Shown: positions 9,291 to 17,792 of the stretch, one piece after another
How positions within the stretch are numbered: position 1 is the first letter of the stretch
Layout of the letters: each line of letters starts with the position of its first letter
Assembly (NCBI RefSeq): GCF_001011115.1
Contig: NZ_CP008874.1
Location: 558,001 to 622,000 of the forward strand
Origin: Halanaeroarchaeum sulfurireducens
GTDB lineage: Archaea; Halobacteriota; Halobacteria; Halobacteriales; Halobacteriaceae
Length of the DNA: 64,000 nucleotides
Direction: 5' to 3'
The notes under the pieces: generated by a model
What the model was told of the DNA's origin: nothing
The model's database searches: none
The model's input: only the letters and a program-made list of their open reading frames with translations
Position numbers and translations under genes: made by a program

Positions 9291-9824
9291 ATGACGAACC
9301 TTTGGGCAGACCTGGAAACCGGTCCGGACGCCCCGGAGACGATCTATGCGGTCATCGAGTGTCTGAAGGGCGAACGGAACAAGTACGAGTACGACAAGGA
9401 CGTTCCCGCGGTGGTGCTGGACCGCGTCTTGCACAGCAACGTGCACTATCCGTACGACTATGGGTTCATTCCACAGTCGTACTACGATGACGATGACCCC
9501 TTCGACGTGATGGTGCTCGTCGAGGATCAGACGTTCCCCGGCTGTATCATCGAGGCTCGCCCCATCGCGTTGATGCGGATGGACGACGACGGCGAGAAGG
9601 ACGACAAAGTCATCGCGGTCCCGAAGGAAGACCCGCGGTTCGACCACATGGAGGACCTCGACGACATTTCCGAGCAAACCAAAGCGGAGATCGCGGAGTT
9701 CTTCGAGACGTACAAGAACCTCGAGGAGGGCAAGCAGACGGAGACCCTTGGCTGGGAGGACAAACAGGCCGCACTCGACGCCATCGAGCACGCTCAGGAC
9801 CTCTACGACGAGCAGTTCGCCTGA
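9291..9824 (+). CDS. ppa: Inorganic pyrophosphatase (family I)
   Basis: A 177-residue cytoplasmic enzyme hydrolysing pyrophosphate to phosphate. The family I signature is clear: substrate and metal ligands in KYEYDKD, the YPYDYGFIPQ block, and DDPFDVMVLV. The C-terminus is very acidic. A TTAAAC box at 9258-9263, about 28 bases before the ATG at 9291, points to a leaderless or nearly leaderless transcript. A 24-base repeat array begins 25 bases after the stop. Confidence 0.95.
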   Translation: MTNLWADLETGPDAPETIYAVIECLKGERNKYEYDKDVPAVVLDRVLHSNVHYPYDYGFIPQSYYDDDDPFDVMVLVEDQTFPGCIIEARPIALMRMDDDGEKDDKVIAVPKEDPRFDHMEDLDDISEQTKAEIAEFFETYKNLEEGKQTETLGWEDKQAALDAIEHAQDLYDEQFA

Positions 9825-9849
9825 GGCGACGACCGCGATTTCTCGCATT

Positions 9850-9945
9850 CGACGATCGGATTACACCGGGAGTCGACAATCGGAGCACAGCGGGAGTCGA
9901 CAATCGGAGCACACCGGGAGTCGACAATCGGAGCACACCGACGTG
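9850..9945. repeat. Four 24-bp tandem repeats downstream of ppa
   Basis: Units start at 9850, 9874, 9898 and 9922. The core is CGACAATCGGAGCACACC followed by GGGAGT. Units 2 and 3 differ at one base, unit 1 at more, and unit 4 diverges at its end. Each junction carries the palindrome GTCGAC. Unlike the PadR and CetZ arrays, the unit is not a copy of the ppa tail. The 24-base period keeps every frame, and the ppa frame stays open through the array after its stop. Confidence 0.9.
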
Positions 9946-10136
9946 TGGCAATCGCCCCGTCCCGACAGCTATTACGGCGCATCGCTGCCCGTGCAGCCGG
10001 ATGAGCGATGCTCATCGCGTTTCCCGGGTGATGGCGTGTCCGGCCCCGGTATGCATGCGAAGCATACCTCCCATTCGGCCGATGTATTATGCGCATGGGT
10101 AATTTCATGTGGGACCAATGCATAGTACTACTCGTG
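9946..10136. other. Intergenic region with two perfect hairpins
   Basis: Between the ppa repeats and a tiny ORF there is no convincing gene. Two compact inverted repeats stand out: GATGAGC-GAT-GCTCATC at about 10001-10017, and GGTATGC with GCATACC around a seven-base loop at about 10049-10069. Neither is followed by a T-run, so neither is a classic terminator. TATA-like stretches follow (GTATTATG near 10084, AATTTCAT near 10102), which could drive the small ORF at 10137. Confidence 0.5.
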
Positions 10137-10238
10137 ATGGCCGCAACGCCTTCCCGCCCCGGAATCCGCCACGTCACCGTCGTTCCGACCAACCTCGAGG
10201 AGCCGTCCGAGAAGTCGGACGAGGGCGAGGGACGCTAA
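10137..10238 (+). CDS. Possible 33-residue small protein
   Basis: ATG at 10137 to TAA at 10236-10238 encodes 33 residues that begin MAATPSRPGIRHVTVVPTN and end in an acidic Glu/Ser/Asp-rich tail. The composition looks haloarchaeal, and an AT-rich box (about 10100-10110) lies near the expected place for a leaderless start. I do not recognise it, and it may be only a 5' leader for the following gene, 83 bases away. Confidence 0.3.
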   Translation: MAATPSRPGIRHVTVVPTNLEEPSEKSDEGEGR

Positions 10239-10321
10239 ACGGCAGGATTGGATAGCGACGGGTCGCGGCGATCGAGTACGAGACAAGAAAGTTCTTGGTG
10301 ATTACGACGATAGCTCCGGCC

Positions 10322-11668
10322 ATGGGTCTATTCGACAGGTTGCGCGGTGACGACGGGCCGCGTGTCGCCTTCATCGGCATCGACGGCGTTCCGTGGTATC
10401 TCATCGAGGACGAACCGGAGACGTTTCCGAATCTGACTGCCATCGCCAAGGAAGGGGCGGGCGGCCCGATGGATAGCATCGTTCCGCCGGAGTCCTCCGC
10501 GTGTTGGCCATCGCTCACGACCGGCGTCAATCCGGGGGCGACGGGCGTCTACGGCTTTCAGGATCGCGAGGTCGGATCGTACGACACCTACGTTCCGATG
10601 GGCCGCGACGTCCAGGCGACACGCCTCTGGGATCGCGTCGAGGAGGAGGGCCGCGACGCCACTGTGGTGAACGTCCCGGTGACCTTTCCGCCATCCCGGG
10701 AGGTTCAGCGGATGGTCTCGGGGTTCCTCTCGCCGGCGGTCGAGAAGGCCTCTCATCCGGCGGATTTCGGCGCGTACCTGGACTCCATCGGGTACCGCAT
10801 CGACGTGGACGCCAAACTCGGCCACGACGAGGACAAGACGGCCTTCATCGAGGACGCACACGAGACCCTCGACGCCCGGTACGAGGCCTTCGAGCATTAC
10901 GTCGAGAAGGACGACTGGGACCTCTTCTTCGGCGTCTTCATGACCACCGACCGGGTCAACCACTTCCTCTTCGAGGACTACGAGCGCGACGGCGCCCACC
11001 GCGAGGCGTTCCTGGAGTTCTATCGGTCCGTCGACGAGTACATCGGCGCCATCCGCGACGCGCTGGCCGACGACGTCACGCTGATCGTGGCGAGCGATCA
11101 CGGTTTCACGACCCTGGACTACGAGGTCCACTTCAACACGTGGCTCGAAGAGGAGGGCTACCTGTCCTACACCACGGACGACCACGAGGACCTGGCCGAC
11201 ATCGCCGACGAGACCACGGCGTACTCCTTCATCCCGGGTCGCTTCTATCTCAACCTCGACGGCCGCGAGCCGCGGGGCTCGGTGCCGGAAGCCGACTACG
11301 AGTCCGTCCGCGACTCGCTCAAAGACGACCTCCTCGATCTGGAGGGGCCGGACGGCCGACCGGTCCTCGACCGCGTCGTCGAGAAGGAAGCGGCGTTCGC
11401 GGGCGATCACGACGACATCGCGCCGGACCTGGTGGCCATCCCGAACGACGGATTCGACCTGAAATCCGGCTTCTCGGCCCACGAGGACGTCTTCGATCAG
11501 GGTCCGCGCAACGGTATGCACACGTTCTCCGACGCGACGCTGCTCGTCGACGATCCCGACGTCACGGTGCCGACCGGGACGGACCTCTACGACATCGCAC
11601 CGACGCTGCTGGACCTGCTCGAGGTCGAGTACAGTCGGGGCGACTTCGACGGCGAGAGCCTGGCCTGA
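10322..11668 (+). CDS. Alkaline phosphatase-like / type I phosphodiesterase family protein
   Basis: A 448-residue member of the alkaline phosphatase superfamily, closest to nucleotide pyrophosphatase/phosphodiesterases. Metal-site blocks are FIGIDGVPW near residue 20, the nucleophile region SSACWPSLTTG near 60, TTDRVNHFLFED near 220, ASDHGF near 260 and a late SAHEDVFDQGPRNGMHTF. There is no signal peptide, so it is probably cytosolic. I chose the ATG at 10322 (GLFDRLRG start) over one 27 bases upstream. The substrate is unknown. It converges on CetZ with a repeat array in between. Confidence 0.8.
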   Translation: MGLFDRLRGDDGPRVAFIGIDGVPWYLIEDEPETFPNLTAIAKEGAGGPMDSIVPPESSACWPSLTTGVNPGATGVYGFQDREVGSYDTYVPMGRDVQATRLWDRVEEEGRDATVVNVPVTFPPSREVQRMVSGFLSPAVEKASHPADFGAYLDSIGYRIDVDAKLGHDEDKTAFIEDAHETLDARYEAFEHYVEKDDWDLFFGVFMTTDRVNHFLFEDYERDGAHREAFLEFYRSVDEYIGAIRDALADDVTLIVASDHGFTTLDYEVHFNTWLEEEGYLSYTTDDHEDLADIADETTAYSFIPGRFYLNLDGREPRGSVPEADYESVRDSLKDDLLDLEGPDGRPVLDRVVEKEAAFAGDHDDIAPDLVAIPNDGFDLKSGFSAHEDVFDQGPRNGMHTFSDATLLVDDPDVTVPTGTDLYDIAPTLLDLLEVEYSRGDFDGESLA

Positions 11669-11677
11669 GGACCCGGC

Positions 11678-11740
11678 TCAGAAGAGGCCGTCGACTGACT
11701 ATCCTGTTCAGAAGAGGCCGTCGACTGACCTTCCGGTTCA
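11678..11740. repeat. 30-bp tandem copies of the CetZ 3' end
   Basis: TCAGAAGAGGCCGTCGACTG starts at 11678 and 11708, and the true cetZ end TCAGAAGAGCCCGTCGAG starts at 11738. The period is exactly 30 bases, so on the minus strand the cetZ frame runs on into two copies that each re-encode VDGLF and a TGA stop (the outer copy also has an internal TAG). The unit therefore duplicates the last codons and the stop of cetZ. Confidence 0.9.
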
Positions 11741-12811
11741 GAAGAGCCCGTCGAGTTCGTCGTTGTCGAACGCGGCCGTCGGATCCTCGCGGTCGACGGA
11801 TTCGCTGGCCGCCTTCGCCCGCTCCATGAACGATTCGAGGCGTGTCGAGCTCGCGATGCCGGAGAGGACGATCACGACGCCGATACGGTCCGATTCGAGC
11901 GGGAGGTCGCCCCCGCGCACCTGCATGCTCTCGGTCTTCTCTTCGACCCATTTGCGGGCGCGCTCGACGCCCTTCCTGGAGACCCGATCCGGTTCGCCGG
12001 CCACGATGACGAGACCTGCCTCCGCCCGTTCGGTCTGGGGGACGCTCATCCCCGTCATGAGGGCCTTCCTTGTCGTGCTGGTGACGACGTTGATGTTCTC
12101 GCTCGCATCCGGGGCGGCCTCGGCCGACGCGTAGCCGATGGCCGCCATGCCGCCGGTTCGAAGGGTGTTGATCACTTCACTCGAGTCCACGACGGACTCG
12201 CCGACCCCCTCGACGTTCTCGCCCGCAGCCAGGACGAGGCCGATCCGCCGGGCGATGGTCTCGTTGATGGCCGCGAACGATTCTTCGACGCTCTCGCCGC
12301 TCTCGTGCCAGGCGTCGTTGTCGACCAGGAGGAGGGCGTCCGTCTCCCGGACGAGCGTCTTGAGCGATCGGCCCGCGTTCGCCTGGTAGATCGCCCCCTC
12401 GTCGCGGCCCGGCAGGATGCCCAGCCCATAGACGGGCGTCTCGTACACGCGCCGGAGTTCGCGCGCGAGAACGGGCGCTCCACCGCTTCCCGTCCCGCCG
12501 CCGAGGCCGGCCACGACGAAGATCGCCTCCGTCGCCGGATCGACCACCCCGTCCAGTCCACCCATAACCTCGCCCACGTCGGCCTGCATGATCGATGCGC
12601 CGAGTTCGTTGTCCGCGCCGACGCCGTGACCCTTGACGCGTTCCTGGCCGACGAGCATCGTCTCGACGTCGAGGGGCGCGAGGTCCGATTCGGCGGTGTT
12701 GACGGCGAGGACACCACGAATGGCGTCGTACCCCGCTGCGCGATCCGCAGCCCGGATCGCAGACGCGACCTTCCCCCCGGCCTGTCCCACTCCGATCAGG
12801 GCGGCTTTCAT
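11738..12811 (-). CDS. cetZ: CetZ tubulin-like GTPase
   Basis: A 357-residue member of the FtsZ/tubulin superfamily. It has an N-terminal nucleotide fold (AALIGVGQAGGKVASAI) and the tubulin G-box VAGLGGGTGSGGAP (about residues 96-109). The C-terminal tail ends DELDGLF. The CetZ family in haloarchaea controls cell shape and motility rather than division. The ATG at 12811 is preferred over one 30 bases upstream, and a box reading TGATAAAACG about 25 bases before it supports a leaderless start. It is divergent from the Tad-like operon. Which CetZ paralogue this is cannot be said. Confidence 0.9.
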   Translation of the reverse strand: MKAALIGVGQAGGKVASAIRAADRAAGYDAIRGVLAVNTAESDLAPLDVETMLVGQERVKGHGVGADNELGASIMQADVGEVMGGLDGVVDPATEAIFVVAGLGGGTGSGGAPVLARELRRVYETPVYGLGILPGRDEGAIYQANAGRSLKTLVRETDALLLVDNDAWHESGESVEESFAAINETIARRIGLVLAAGENVEGVGESVVDSSEVINTLRTGGMAAIGYASAEAAPDASENINVVTSTTRKALMTGMSVPQTERAEAGLVIVAGEPDRVSRKGVERARKWVEEKTESMQVRGGDLPLESDRIGVVIVLSGIASSTRLESFMERAKAASESVDREDPTAAFDNDELDGLF

Positions 12812-12891
12812 ACGTGTCCGGTCGGAGCCCCGTTTTATCAACGTTTGGCTGGCCGAGCCTTTATATATCGAAACGGGTCCACCTGCACTCG
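12812..12891. promoter_or_regulatory. Divergent promoters of cetZ and the Tad-like operon
   Basis: An 80-base spacer holds two back-to-back TATA elements. TTTATATA at 12860-12867 lies about 27 bases before the ATG at 12892, giving a leaderless operon start. A TTTTAT at 12833-12838 (minus-strand ATAAAA) lies about 25 bases before the cetZ ATG. The boxes are about 25 bases apart, so the two promoters probably influence each other. Confidence 0.65.
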
Positions 12892-13308
12892 ATGGACGAA
12901 ACTCGGTCCCTGCAGGAGCGTCTCGACGCTGTCGAGCGAGCGATCACTGACGCGGAGACACCCGTGGCGGGCGTCGAGGAGGCAGCGGAACTCACCTCGC
13001 GCGTCGAGGCCGTCGAGGCGGATCTCGACTCACTGCAGACCCAGATCGACGAGGTCGAGGCCGCCGTCGCCGCCGTGCGTGGGTACGTCGGCGAGATTCG
13101 CCACGTCAACGAGGAGGTCGAACGGACGGCGACCGCGGCGGTGGCGGCCGTCGAGCGGTTCGAGGGCGCCTCGGACGCGCCACCGCCGATCGCCCGTGTC
13201 GAGGACGAGCGGGCCGTGCCGGAGACGCCATCGCCGGCGAAACCGGTGGACGACGCGGACGACACGGACGACCGCTCGATCCTCGAACGGATCCGGTCGA
13301 CGCTGTGA
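12892..13308 (+). CDS. Coiled-coil protein heading the Tad-like operon
   Basis: A 138-residue soluble protein. The first 100 residues form a long heptad-rich helix (for example LQERLDAVERAITDA and ELTSRVEAVEADLDSLQTQI), and the tail is acidic and ends SILERIRSTL. From memory it matches the haloarchaeal coiled-coil family DUF7310, found next to this type of secretion ATPase. It has no membrane segment. It starts leaderless and its TGA overlaps the next gene's GTG (GTGA). A structural or adaptor role in the pilus machine is inference from position. Confidence 0.75.
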   Translation: MDETRSLQERLDAVERAITDAETPVAGVEEAAELTSRVEAVEADLDSLQTQIDEVEAAVAAVRGYVGEIRHVNEEVERTATAAVAAVERFEGASDAPPPIARVEDERAVPETPSPAKPVDDADDTDDRSILERIRSTL

Positions 13309-13778
13309 TCGTTCGACTCGTCCTCGCGGTCGTGGTCGCGACGGCACTCCTGGCTGCTGCCATGCCGGTCGTCGACGACGCCAGACACGAGGTCCGCGCC
13401 ACGGCGGCCGACCGGTCAGTGCAGACGATCGCCGACGCGATCACCGACGTGAGCCGATCGAGCGACTCGGTGCCGCGGGGAACGCCGGGGGCCCGACGGG
13501 TGGTGTCCGTCGAGGTCCCGTCGGAGGCCACTGTAACCATCGGCGGGAACGCGACGGACAACGGCCAGGACGCCGCGAGGGCCGCAATCTCCTACCGCGT
13601 GCCGCCCAACACGACAGGTCGAACGACCGTCGGCGTCGACGTGCGGGTCGTCGAGGGGACAGCCGTCCGACCGGCGGGTGCGGTTCTCGTCCTCCGCGAG
13701 TCCCATCGCGTCGTCCTCCGATACGAGCTCGTCGACGGCGATCCCGCCGTGACGGTCGAAAGCGTTTATCCCGGATGA
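13305..13778 (+). CDS. Small membrane-anchored protein of the Tad-like operon (DUF7311-like)
   Basis: A 157-residue protein starting with GTG. One N-terminal hydrophobic helix (residues 2-21) is followed by an extracellular-type domain rich in beta strands, with NXT/S sites (NATD, NTTG). The pattern resembles minor pilin or assembly proteins, but there is no clear prepilin cleavage motif. It starts within the stop of the coiled-coil gene and ends in an ATGA overlap with the ATPase gene. The function is unknown beyond context. Confidence 0.7.
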   Translation: MIVRLVLAVVVATALLAAAMPVVDDARHEVRATAADRSVQTIADAITDVSRSSDSVPRGTPGARRVVSVEVPSEATVTIGGNATDNGQDAARAAISYRVPPNTTGRTTVGVDVRVVEGTAVRPAGAVLVLRESHRVVLRYELVDGDPAVTVESVYPG

Positions 13779-15616
13779 CCGGCCCACCCAGTCGCATGAT
13801 GTCCGAGTCCGAGGACGCCACCGCCTGCGCCTGCGAACACGAGTTCGTCGACGATGCGCTCGTCGTCGACGCGGCGCCCTGTCCCGGGGACGGCGATCTG
13901 CGCGGGGCACCCGCGTGTCGCGCGGCGGTCGTCCGATCCCTCAGGGAGCGGCCCGTTACTGTCGTGCGGGTGGAGCTCGAGGGGGTCGCCTTCACGTACG
14001 AGGGGGACGCAGCGACGCTGCTCTCCGTGACTGGCGCATTCGCGGCACGCGTCGCCGGACCCGATCCCGGCCTCGCCGAGCGAACCGAACGGAGACCGCT
14101 CGCGGCGGCGCGCGACGCCACCGGTCGCGTCGGTCCCGTCGCCGAACTCGCGGCGGAGACGGGCTTCGACCGGTACGCCGATTCGGACGACCTGGGCTCG
14201 CATCTCCGCCGGACCGTCGGGCCCACGATCGCGGCGGCCCGGATCGACCCGGTCCCCCCGCCCGCTGCCAGTATCGTCTCCACGCGCGTCCTCGATTCGG
14301 GCGCGACGGCGCGGGTGTACGAGGTGGACGACGATCGCCGGTATCACCTCGAGCCACTCGAATACACTTTCGGGAGCGACGCCTTTGGGACGCTCGTCCA
14401 GGCCCACGCCGAACTCGCGACACACGAACCGGGCAGGCGGGCGGCCCACGACGCCGTCGCAACCGTCGCGACCCCCGATCAACCGCTAACCGCGCTCGGT
14501 CGCGTCCTCGCGAAACACTCCCGTGGATACGGCGTCCTCGATGACCTGTTCGCCGACCAGCGCATCGACGAGGTCTACGTCAATGCGCCCGCAGACGAGA
14601 CGTCGCTGTCCGTTCGTCTCGAGGGTCGGACGATGCAGACCAACGTGCGGTTGACCGAACGCGGCGCGAAACTCGTCGCCTCGCGGATCAGGATGGAGAG
14701 CGGGCGGGCGTTCTCCCGGGCCGACCCGACCGTGGACGCGCTCCTGGAGGACGTCGGTGGCCGTGACGCAGTGCGAGTCGCCGGGGTGCAACCGCCCGCG
14801 AGCGACGGTCTCGCCTTTGCCTTCCGGGCCGAAGCCACCGACGAGTGGCGGCTCTCGACCCTCGTGGAGGTGGGGACCATGTCGATCGACGCCGCCGGGT
14901 TTCTCTCAACGGCGATGGCGCGTGGCGCGGCCGTCCTCGTCGCCGGCCCGCGTGGCGGGGGCAAGACGACGCTCGCATCGGCGTTACTCTGGGAACTCCC
15001 CCGCGAGGAGCGGATTCTCGCCATCGAGGACACGCCGGAACTCCCGCTGCGGGCGCTCCAGACGGCCGGTCGGGACGCCCAGCGACTTCGGGCCGCTCCG
15101 GACGACGACACCGCACTCTCACCGGCGGCGGCCCTCAGGACCGCGCTCAGACTCGGCGACGGGGCCCTGGCCGTCGGGGAGGTTCGCGGACCGGAAGCGG
15201 CGGTTCTCTACGAGGCGATGCGCGTCGGCGCGGCGAGCAGCGCGGTGCTCGGGACGATCCACGGCGAGGGCGCCGACGGCGTGCGGGAGCGGGTCGTATC
15301 GGACCTCGGCGTTCCCGCCTCCTCGTTTCGAACGACGGACCTCGTCGTGACGATCGTCCCCGACGGGAGCGCCCGACGGATCGCGAGCATCGAAGAGATC
15401 ACCGATGGCGGACCACGGAGCCTCTTCGAACTGGGGCCAGATGGCGTCGACGCCACGGGGCGGATCGAGCGTGGCAACAGCGAATTCGTCGCGTCGATCG
15501 CCGGACCCGCGGAGTCCTACGCGGACGTCAGATCACTCATCGACGAACGCACGCGGACCGTCTCAGATTCCTCCGGGCGGGACGACGGACCGGGTATCGG
15601 AGCGATGCCGTCGTGA
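13775..15616 (+). CDS. Type II/IV secretion (TadA/PilB-like) ATPase
   Basis: A 613-residue motor ATPase for pilus assembly or secretion. The catalytic half (about 330-560) has Walker A GPRGGGKTTL, Asp box IEDTPELPL, Walker B region LAVGEVRGPEA and a His-box segment (GTIHGEGADGVRERV). The N-terminal 60 residues hold four cysteines (two in ACAC, then PCPG and ACRA) that could form a small metal site. I start at the ATG overlapping the upstream stop (ATGA at 13775); ATGs at 13796 and 13799 are alternatives. It partners with the double TadC-like protein next to it. Confidence 0.9.
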   Translation: MTGPPSRMMSESEDATACACEHEFVDDALVVDAAPCPGDGDLRGAPACRAAVVRSLRERPVTVVRVELEGVAFTYEGDAATLLSVTGAFAARVAGPDPGLAERTERRPLAAARDATGRVGPVAELAAETGFDRYADSDDLGSHLRRTVGPTIAAARIDPVPPPAASIVSTRVLDSGATARVYEVDDDRRYHLEPLEYTFGSDAFGTLVQAHAELATHEPGRRAAHDAVATVATPDQPLTALGRVLAKHSRGYGVLDDLFADQRIDEVYVNAPADETSLSVRLEGRTMQTNVRLTERGAKLVASRIRMESGRAFSRADPTVDALLEDVGGRDAVRVAGVQPPASDGLAFAFRAEATDEWRLSTLVEVGTMSIDAAGFLSTAMARGAAVLVAGPRGGGKTTLASALLWELPREERILAIEDTPELPLRALQTAGRDAQRLRAAPDDDTALSPAAALRTALRLGDGALAVGEVRGPEAAVLYEAMRVGAASSAVLGTIHGEGADGVRERVVSDLGVPASSFRTTDLVVTIVPDGSARRIASIEEITDGGPRSLFELGPDGVDATGRIERGNSEFVASIAGPAESYADVRSLIDERTRTVSDSSGRDDGPGIGAMPS

Positions 15617-17295
15617 TCGATGCCCTGGTGTCGAGCTGTCGGCGCGGTGCCGCGTGGCTCGAAGCGTCGATACCGCTCGACGATGCGCCGCCCCTCTCCG
15701 AAAACCCGTGTGCGACGTCCGTGGGGGCGTCGGTGACTCTGGTCGGGATCCTGATCGTCGTCGGATCGCTCGGGCTGACCAGCGGTGGGACCAGGTCGGC
15801 CGGTTTCGGCCTGGGCGTGGCGAGCGTCGCGATCGCCGTCTATGCCACCTGGATGACACCGGCCTGGATCGAGGCCTACCGTCGACGGATGGCCGTCGGG
15901 GCGGCTCCCGAGATCGTCGCGTATGCCGTCCTCCAGGCTCGACTGACTCCCTCGCTCGAACGGGCCGCACAGTTCGCGGCCTCCCAGTCCGACGGACTGC
16001 TCGGTCGCGATCTCGCGGGGGTGGCCGCTGCCGACGCGACCGGCCGGGCGGGCTGGGAGCGCTTCGCGACCGAGTGGTCGGATCTCGACGAGTCACTCCC
16101 CAGGGCGGTCTCGTTGCTCGTGGCCGGGATCGGATCCGCCCAGCCGGCCAGGGACGACCTCCTCGACCGGGCGCTCGACACCGCCCTCGCGGGGTCGCGG
16201 GAACGGGTGGCGACGTTCGCCACGGCGATTCGCGGCCCGACGACCGGCATCTACGCGTTCGGCGTCATGTTGCCGCTCGCCATGGTAGGTCTGCTTCCCG
16301 TCGCGGCGAGCGCCGGCGTCGGCGTCTCGCCCGCCGCGATCGCGGTGCTCTACGACGGGCTGATTCCGATGGGGCTGCTGGCGGCCAGCGCGTGGCTCGC
16401 GGCCCGACGGCCGGCGGTCGCGCGACCGCCGCCGATCCGCTCCGGTCTCGTCTCGACACGCTCTCCGACGCGCACCACCCTCCTCGCCGTCGGTGTTGGA
16501 GCGACGGCCGGCGTCGCCGGGTATCTCGTGCTGCCGGACTGGGCGACCTGGATCGTGATTCCCGGCGTCGGGATCGGTTCAGCCGCGACGTACTGGTTCG
16601 GCCCGATCCGCGACCGGCGCCAGGTCGTCGACTCGATCGAATCGGGCGTTCCTGATGCCGTCTCGCTCGTCGGCCATCGGCTCGCGGCGGGCGAACCACT
16701 CGAGGCGGCCATCGCGATCGTCGGCGAGCGGCTGTCGGGGGCGACGGCCGACGTCTTTCGTGATGGGACTCGGGTCCATCGACGGCTTCGCGTGACGGTT
16801 CCCGAGTCGTTCACCGGGCCGGTCGGGGCGCTGTCGGCCTACGAGAGTCCTCGAACCGAAACCGCGGTTTCGTTGCTGGCGGCTGCGGCGCGTGACGGCC
16901 CGGCGGGCGGGGAGACGCTGGTGCAGGTCTCCTCGTACCTCCGTGAACTGGACGAAGTGGAGCGGGAGGCGCGCCGGGAGCTGGCCCGCACGACGGACAC
17001 CCTTCGCCAGACCGCTCTCGTGTTCGGCCCGGCCATCGCGGGTGTGACCGTGGCGCTCGCGACCGGGATGGGGTCGCTCGGTAATGGGGGCGAGGCCGTT
17101 CCGGTCCCAGCGCTCGGGGTGGTTGTCGGGGTGTACGTACTCGCGCTCGCGGTCGTTCTCCCCTCGCTCGCGGTCGTCCTGAAACGCGGCCTGGACGTCT
17201 CGATCGTGGGGTATCGCGTCGGAATTGCCCTCTTCACGTCGAGTCTCGTCTATCCCGGCACGTTTCTCGCGGCTCGCACCGTCGTACAGGTTTAA
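15613..17295 (+). CDS. TadC/PilC-like membrane platform protein (two T2SSF domains)
   Basis: A 560-residue polytopic protein starting at GTG 15613, overlapping the ATPase stop (GTGA). Two T2SSF-type helical domains (about 90-200 and 340-450) are each followed by hydrophobic helices (about 215-265, 285-330 and 470-555). This double layout is usual for archaeal pilus platform proteins that sit on the hexameric ATPase. The conserved part reads DAVSLVGHRLAAGEPLEAAI. It is a core component of the machine, with clear context. Confidence 0.88.
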   Translation: MIDALVSSCRRGAAWLEASIPLDDAPPLSENPCATSVGASVTLVGILIVVGSLGLTSGGTRSAGFGLGVASVAIAVYATWMTPAWIEAYRRRMAVGAAPEIVAYAVLQARLTPSLERAAQFAASQSDGLLGRDLAGVAAADATGRAGWERFATEWSDLDESLPRAVSLLVAGIGSAQPARDDLLDRALDTALAGSRERVATFATAIRGPTTGIYAFGVMLPLAMVGLLPVAASAGVGVSPAAIAVLYDGLIPMGLLAASAWLAARRPAVARPPPIRSGLVSTRSPTRTTLLAVGVGATAGVAGYLVLPDWATWIVIPGVGIGSAATYWFGPIRDRRQVVDSIESGVPDAVSLVGHRLAAGEPLEAAIAIVGERLSGATADVFRDGTRVHRRLRVTVPESFTGPVGALSAYESPRTETAVSLLAAAARDGPAGGETLVQVSSYLRELDEVEREARRELARTTDTLRQTALVFGPAIAGVTVALATGMGSLGNGGEAVPVPALGVVVGVYVLALAVVLPSLAVVLKRGLDVSIVGYRVGIALFTSSLVYPGTFLAARTVVQV

Positions 17296-17321
17296 ACCGG
17301 AAGACCGGACCACCCCGTTCC

Positions 17322-17792
17322 ATGAACGCAGTACCGGCCGACGGTCCGTTCGTCTGGATCGCCCTGCTCGTCGTGAGTGCGAGCGTGCTCGGGGTCGTCA
17401 CCGCGCTTCCGAGTGCTCCGCCGCCGGACGCCGCCCGTGTCGCGACGGCGGTCGACGAGGTCGCCGCCACCGATCACGCCGCGTCGGCAATCGTGCCCCT
17501 CGAGGCCACGAAAATCCGTGTCGAGACCACTGAAATTGGCCTTCGTGACGCGGGCGGGACGGCCCACGCGTCGTTCAACTTCGGGCCCGTCACGCCGGCG
17601 CCGCGGGACAGTGCCTTGAGCGAGGTAGCCGCCGGGGCGACGCCCGCGAGGGCGTTCGATTCGCCGTCAGCCTTCGCGGCCGCGCTCGAACGCGCCCGGT
17701 CGGGCGATCACGACTGGGAACCGGCCGGCGAGGAACTTCGGATTCGACGCGTCCAGTACGGGGAGGTCGAAGGTGTTCTGGTCGGGCAGTAG
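17322..17792 (+). CDS. Membrane-anchored small protein (DUF7283-like)
   Basis: A 156-residue protein with one N-terminal hydrophobic helix (WIALLVVSASVLGVVTAL, about residues 12-29) and an external domain. It follows the platform gene by 26 bases, the only real gap in the operon, and overlaps the next gene by 20 bases. From memory it resembles haloarchaeal family DUF7283. No enzyme motif is visible. A pseudopilin or assembly role is inferred from its anchor and neighbours. Confidence 0.68.
   Translation: MNAVPADGPFVWIALLVVSASVLGVVTALPSAPPPDAARVATAVDEVAATDHAASAIVPLEATKIRVETTEIGLRDAGGTAHASFNFGPVTPAPRDSALSEVAAGATPARAFDSPSAFAAALERARSGDHDWEPAGEELRIRRVQYGEVEGVLVGQ

Noticed and set aside
12305-13774. 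Upstream part of a 1103-codon plus-strand frame leading into the secretion ATPase
   Set aside because: It runs antisense to cetZ and across two operon genes. The true ATPase start overlaps the stop of the gene before it at 13775-13778.
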